This document shows positions 21,486 to 25,055 of a stretch of 25,055 nt of DNA, piece after piece. Source of the DNA: Streptosporangiaceae bacterium (GTDB lineage Bacteria; Actinomycetota; Actinomycetes; Streptosporangiales; Streptosporangiaceae); contig JASHOI010000367.1 in NCBI GenBank assembly GCA_030041195.1, positions 1-25,055 of the forward strand, in the 5' to 3' direction. The translations under genes and the position numbers were made by a program. Position 1 is the stretch's first letter. Each line of letters begins with the position of its first letter. The notes beneath the pieces are model-generated. The model made no database searches. It was given only the letters and a program-made list of their open reading frames with translations, and was not told the DNA's origin.

Positions 21486-22295
21486 ATGGCAACGCCGACG
21501 CAGATAACCGACGGTGATAAAGCAGCGGGCCCCGCCGCCGCCAACGGGGCCGACCGGGTGCTCGCGACCATGCGTCTGCTCGGATCGTTCCCCGGCGGGA
21601 TCGGGCTCAACGAGCTGGCGAAGCGGCTCAACTCGCCGAAGTCGAGCATCCACCGGGCGCTGGCGGCGCTGCGCCGGGCCGGGCTTGTCGAGCAGGACCC
21701 CGAGGGCAGATACCGGCTCGGCTACGGGTTCCTGAAGCTCGCGTTTTCCTACTATGAAGAACTCGACGAGGTCGGCCGGATCCGCCCGGTGCTGACCAGC
21801 CTGGCCACAACGTTCGGTGAGACCGCCCATTACGCCGTGCTCGACGGGAGCGAGGTCGTTTACCTGGCGAAAGTCCAGCCAGCCGGGGCACGTTTCCAGA
21901 TGACCTCGGTCATTGGCGGGCGCAACCCGGCGCACTGTACCGGCCTGGGAAAGACCCTGCTGGCTTACACCCTGACCACCAGGGACGCCGTCGACGAGTT
22001 TGTGAGCAAGTACGGGCCGCTGGAGCGGCGCACCCCGCACACCATCACCACAGCCGTCGACCTGCACCGCGACCTGGAGCGCATCCGCGACCGCAGTTAC
22101 GGCCTCGACCGGGAAGAGAACGAGCCGGGCATCAACTGCCTCGCGCTGCCCCTGTTCCGGACCTCCGGTTCTTCTCCCGACGGCGCGGTGAGCATCACCG
22201 CGATCGCGCAGCGGTTTCCGCTAGATCGCCTGATCGCCGCGGCTGACGACGCAAAAAGCCTTGTCCGGGAGAAGCTCGGCGACGTTGTCAAATAA
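21486..22295 (+). CDS. IclR-family regulator of the sugar importer
   Basis: A 269-residue IclR protein. The winged helix-turn-helix is at about 22-80: DRVLATMRLLGSFPGGIGLNELAKRLN, then SPKSSIHRALAALRRAGLV (50-68) and the wing DPEGRYRLGYGFL. The effector domain follows, with the HCTGLGKTLLAY signature (about 148-159) and GINCLALPLF near 217-226. ATG 21486 is chosen because GGAGAAGAG ends 4-9 bases upstream; the frame extends to GTG 21441, which lies in a small TGCGC-GCGCA hairpin (21442-21457). It follows the two permeases on the same strand and has its own operator, shared with the transporter promoter. It differs clearly from the first IclR in the recognition helix, consistent with a different site. 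Confidence 0.92.
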   Translation: MATPTQITDGDKAAGPAAANGADRVLATMRLLGSFPGGIGLNELAKRLNSPKSSIHRALAALRRAGLVEQDPEGRYRLGYGFLKLAFSYYEELDEVGRIRPVLTSLATTFGETAHYAVLDGSEVVYLAKVQPAGARFQMTSVIGGRNPAHCTGLGKTLLAYTLTTRDAVDEFVSKYGPLERRTPHTITTAVDLHRDLERIRDRSYGLDREENEPGINCLALPLFRTSGSSPDGAVSITAIAQRFPLDRLIAAADDAKSLVREKLGDVVK

Positions 22296-22393
22296 AGCTA
22301 AGCGCGTTTGCCGACTTTCCCGGCGAAGCGCCGAGACGAATCTGGTTACGCATCAGAAATTGCCGCGAAAGCTGGGCGCCGTCGCTGACTGGG

Positions 22394-22466
22394 AGCCGGT
22401 GAGCGGATTCGAACCGCTGACCTGCCGTTTACAAGACGGCTGCTCTGCCAACTGAGCTACACCGGC
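22394..22466 (-). tRNA. tRNA-Thr (anticodon TGT)
   Basis: A 73-base cloverleaf on the minus strand. The acceptor arms are GCCGGTG and CACCGGC with discriminator T. The D-arm is GCTCAGTTGGCAGAGC. The anticodon stem is GCCGT/ACGGC around loop CTTGTAA, giving anticodon TGT (reads ACA and related Thr codons). The T-arm is AGCGG-TTCGAAT-CCGCT. CCA is not encoded. It stands alone between iclR and the MocR gene. Confidence 0.97.
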
Positions 22467-22564
22467 GCGAGGCTCGCTGCATGTTAGCTCACCGTGGGGC
22501 CGGCTTGCTTATCGCTGGCCGGGCTGCTCGGCGCAGGATCGCGGGCCCGGCGCGGCCGCCGCGG

Positions 22565-23887
22565 CTATCCGGCGTAGGTAGCCGTGCCGCCACTCATGAC
22601 CTCGTTCATCGCCGCGGCCAGTTCTGCTGCCTCGGCCGGGGCCAGACCCGCAGTCGTGATGCGGATCCCGGAAGGGGCGCGCAACCGGTAGTGCTCGCCC
22701 GGGCTCACCGCCCAGCCTCGGTCGAGGAGCTGCTGCACGGTTGGCACCTCCTCGGCGACCGGCACCCAGACGCCGAGGCCGCTGGCGCCGTATGCGGTGA
22801 TGCCGTATCCGGCAAGCGCCTCGACGAGGGCGCTGCGGCGCTGCGCGTAAGTGCGCTCGGCGCGCGCAAGCAGTTTCCCGGTCGCGGAGCTCCCCCACAG
22901 ACGGCTGGCGGTCTGCTGGAGCAGGTGGCTCACCCACCCGGCACCCAGCAGCTGCCGCCCCTCGACGCGGCTGATCGTGAGCGGATCGCCGGCCATGGGC
23001 GCGACACGCAGGTCGGGGCCGAGCACCTTGGAGAGGGAGCGGATCACCACCCAGCGCGCGCTGGCCTCGTGCAACGGTACGTAGGGCGCGCCCGCCACGG
23101 CGGCCACGTAGTCGTCCTCGATGACCACGGCATCGGGATGCCGGCCCAGCAGCTCGCGCAGCAGGCCCGCGCGCTCCGCATCGAGAGCCGCCCCGGTCGG
23201 GTTCTGGCCCCGGGGCGTGACGATGACCGCCCGCGCGCCGCGCTCCAGGGCCCGGGCGAGCTCGGCGGGCACCGGCCCCCGCTGATCGACGCGCACCGGC
23301 TCGGGCTGCAGCCCGAGCGCCTGGACAAGGTCGGTGATGCGCGGCCAGGTCGGGTCCTCGACGGCCACCCGGTCGCCGGGCCGCAGCTGCGTCTGCAGGA
23401 CCCGCTCGATCCCGTCAAGCGCACCGCCGGCCACGGCGATGTCCCCGGTGATCCCATCGGCCGCGAACCCGGCCTCGGCCAGCTCCACGAGCCGGGCCAG
23501 CTTCACCGGCCCGCCGTAGAGCTTGTGCCCGGAATCGAGACTGGCCAGGGCCGGCCCGAGCGGCGGCAGCAGCGCCGGGTCGGGATTGCCGCTGGCCAGG
23601 TCCCGCACGTCGGGCGGCAGCGGCCGTGCGCCACGCACGCGCAGCGGCGGCTGCGGCGTCACAACGGTCCCGCGGCGGCTGTTGGCGCTCACCAGCCCGC
23701 GCTGCCTGAGCACGCGGTAGGCGGCGGCGACCGTGGCCGGGCTCACCGCGAGCTCGGCAGCCAGCTCGCGGACCGTCGGCAGCCGCGCGCCAGGCTCGAG
23801 CCCGCCGCCGGCTATCGCGGCCTCGATCGCCCCGGCGATCGCCGCGGCGCCCGCGCCCCGTTCGATGTATTGTGTTAGATGAAACAT
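22565..23887 (-). CDS. MocR-type regulator: GntR helix-turn-helix fused to aminotransferase domain
   Basis: A 440-residue MocR/PdxR-class protein. The GntR winged helix is at about 8-77 (LPTVRELAAELAVSPATVAAAYRVLRQRGLV, about 36-66). A short linker is followed by a fold-type I aminotransferase domain (about 95-440). It has NPTG (229-232), EDDY (257-260) and the PLP lysine K287 in RSLSKVLGPDLRV. Such proteins bind PLP but usually act as transcription factors, often for vitamin B6, amino acid or GABA metabolism. ATG 23887 is preceded by TATAGT ending 8 bases upstream, so the mRNA may be nearly leaderless. Divergent from an MFS transporter, which it probably controls. Confidence 0.93.
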   Translation of the reverse strand: MFHLTQYIERGAGAAAIAGAIEAAIAGGGLEPGARLPTVRELAAELAVSPATVAAAYRVLRQRGLVSANSRRGTVVTPQPPLRVRGARPLPPDVRDLASGNPDPALLPPLGPALASLDSGHKLYGGPVKLARLVELAEAGFAADGITGDIAVAGGALDGIERVLQTQLRPGDRVAVEDPTWPRITDLVQALGLQPEPVRVDQRGPVPAELARALERGARAVIVTPRGQNPTGAALDAERAGLLRELLGRHPDAVVIEDDYVAAVAGAPYVPLHEASARWVVIRSLSKVLGPDLRVAPMAGDPLTISRVEGRQLLGAGWVSHLLQQTASRLWGSSATGKLLARAERTYAQRRSALVEALAGYGITAYGASGLGVWVPVAEEVPTVQQLLDRGWAVSPGEHYRLRAPSGIRITTAGLAPAEAAELAAAMNEVMSGGTATYAG

Positions 23888-23941
23888 AGAATTGTACTAT
23901 AACAAATTTTAGGCGTGGGCGGGCAATCTGCGGAAGCTGAG
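23888..23941. promoter_or_regulatory. mocR / MFS divergent promoter region
   Basis: A 54-base AT-rich gap. On the minus strand TATAGT serves as -10 for mocR and ends 8 bases before its ATG, with TTGCCC upstream as a poor -35. AATTGT-ACTATA-ACAAATT (about 23891-23909) is a near-perfect inverted repeat covering that -10, a plausible MocR site. GGAAG at 23931-23935 is the ribosome binding site of the MFS gene. Confidence 0.5.
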
Positions 23942-25055
23942 ATGGACGAGCTACATCGCCGGCTCTCCAGGGAGTGGCAGGCCGAGTTTCAGGAGCGGGC
24001 GCTGCGCCACCGGCTGGCGCGTGAGGGCCTGGCCGCCAGGCGGGCCGGGGCTCGTGCGCCGCACGAACGCGACTGCAGAATTGCCCGCCTGACCGCGTCG
24101 GTGAGCCTGGGCCTCTCGCGCGAGCTGTGGCTCGTCGAGATCGGGATCTTCCTGAACATGCTCGGCTACGGCGCCGTGCTGCCGTTCGAGATCATCTATC
24201 TGCACGATGGCCGCGGGTTCAGCCTGGGCGTGGCCGGGCTGGTCGTCGGCGTTATCACCGGCGCCGCGGTCGTGACCTCGCCGCTGGCGGGGCCGGTGAT
24301 CGACCGGTTCGGGGCCCGCGTCACCACCGCCGTCGCCGGAGCGGCACTCGCCGCCGGCTATGCCGGCCTGGCGTTTGCGCACTCACCAGCCGAGGCCTTC
24401 GCGGCCGCAGCCGTCGCCGGCGCCGGAAACGGCGCGCTGAACCCGGGCCAGTCGACGCTGATGACCGTGCTCGCTCGGGCCGACCTGCGCCATCGCGCAA
24501 CCGCCGTCTCCCGGGTCGCCGCGAACGCCGGGATCGGGATCGGCGGCGCGCTCGGCGGGCTTGTCGCGGCCTACGGCCTGACCGGGTTCGTGGCGCTGTT
24601 CCTGGTCAACGCCGTCACGTACCTGGCCTACGTGTGCGTCCTTGTCGCGGTCGTGCGCGATGCCCCGCGGCCGCAACGGCCCAGGGGCGGGTACCGGCTG
24701 GTCGTCAGGGACCGGGCCTTCGTCCGCCTCGCGGCCATCGACGTGGCGATGATCGCGGTCGGCTGGGGCGTGTTCAGCTGGCTGGTCCCGCCGTACGCCA
24801 GGAACGAGATCGGCATCGGCACGCCGCTGATCGGGCTGCTGCTGCTGGCCAACGCCGCCACGGTTGTGGTGGCCCAGGTTCCGATCGCCAGGCTCGCCGA
24901 GGGGCGCCGGCGCACCGGGCTGATCGCGCTGGCCGCGGCGATTTTCGCCGGCGCCAGCCTGCTGGTGGCCGCGGCGGGCGCGAGCAGGCCGGCGGCGTAC
25001 GGGGGGCTGGTCGCGGCGTTGGTCGCGGTTGGCGTCGGCGAGTGTCTCTATACGT
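23942..25055 (+). CDS. MFS transporter, partial (runs off the right edge)
   Basis: An open frame from ATG 23942 continues without a stop to the window end (371 codons). Residues 1 to about 58 are hydrophilic and helical (RLSREWQAEFQERALRHRLAREG), rich in Arg and Glu. Then come membrane helices: LVEIGIFLNMLGYGAVLPFEIIYLH (about 62-86), VAGLVVGVITGAAVVTSPLAG, and a motif-A-like GPVIDRFGARV (about 115-125). NGALNPGQSTLMTVLAR and a second half starting near YRLVVRDRAFVRLAAID follow. This pattern fits MFS exporters of the 12-helix type. GGAAG lies 6 bases before the start. Because the stop is outside, the final helices are missing. Divergent from mocR. Substrate unknown. Confidence 0.9.
   Translation, partial: MDELHRRLSREWQAEFQERALRHRLAREGLAARRAGARAPHERDCRIARLTASVSLGLSRELWLVEIGIFLNMLGYGAVLPFEIIYLHDGRGFSLGVAGLVVGVITGAAVVTSPLAGPVIDRFGARVTTAVAGAALAAGYAGLAFAHSPAEAFAAAAVAGAGNGALNPGQSTLMTVLARADLRHRATAVSRVAANAGIGIGGALGGLVAAYGLTGFVALFLVNAVTYLAYVCVLVAVVRDAPRPQRPRGGYRLVVRDRAFVRLAAIDVAMIAVGWGVFSWLVPPYARNEIGIGTPLIGLLLLANAATVVVAQVPIARLAEGRRRTGLIALAAAIFAGASLLVAAAGASRPAAYGGLVAALVAVGVGECLYT

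Noticed and set aside
22394..22466. tRNA-Thr as integration site of a genomic island
   Set aside because: No integrase gene and no repeated tRNA 3' end were noticed in the window; neighbours are of normal composition.

Overview
The window is about 70% GC with strong G/C preference at third codon positions, many GTG starts, promoter-proximal (possibly leaderless) starts, ABC sugar-importer genes without a local ATPase, and two large secreted Ser/Thr/Ala-rich proteins. This points to a filamentous, soil-type actinomycete; genus and species cannot be fixed from the sequence. All product names are from reading motifs and families, not from database searches.

Layout. 1-2.1 kb: end of a Pro/Ala-rich gene (+), a PlsC-like acyltransferase (-), and a MarR regulator (-) divergent from a VOC/glyoxalase-fold protein (+) with two perfect 16-bp inverted repeats between them. 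2-4.5 kb: a multi-pass membrane protein and a TetR regulator (-), divergent from an HSL-type alpha/beta hydrolase (+). 4.6-7.5 kb: two consecutive exported low-complexity proteins (+); the second carries six copies of a QVAPxxNAPVS module with alternating linkers. 7.8-9.6 kb: azlCD-type branched-chain amino acid exporter (-) divergent from a CGNR zinc-finger regulator (+). 9.6-10.2 kb: a secreted six-cysteine protein of clearly lower GC (-). 10.4-12.5 kb: DHA2-type drug exporter plus TetR regulator (-).

12.75-22.3 kb is the most coherent unit, a carbohydrate uptake and oxidation locus. On the minus strand an IclR regulator is followed by a zinc alcohol/polyol dehydrogenase, an aldose-epimerase-like protein, an enolase-superfamily sugar-acid dehydratase and an SDR dehydrogenase, tightly packed with 4-base overlaps. 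Divergent from it lie a sugar-binding lipoprotein, two MalF/MalG-type permeases and a second IclR regulator. The order suggests a non-phosphorylative route (import, anomer interconversion, oxidation, dehydration, second oxidation). No lactonase, terminal hydrolase/aldolase or ABC ATPase lies here. The two IclR proteins appear to have different operators: an 18-bp palindrome before the first, and a TGTTCY-N7-GGAACA site present both at the transporter promoter and before the second iclR.

22.4-25 kb: tRNA-Thr(UGU) (-), a MocR-type GntR/aminotransferase regulator (-), and a divergent MFS transporter (+) that runs off the right edge.
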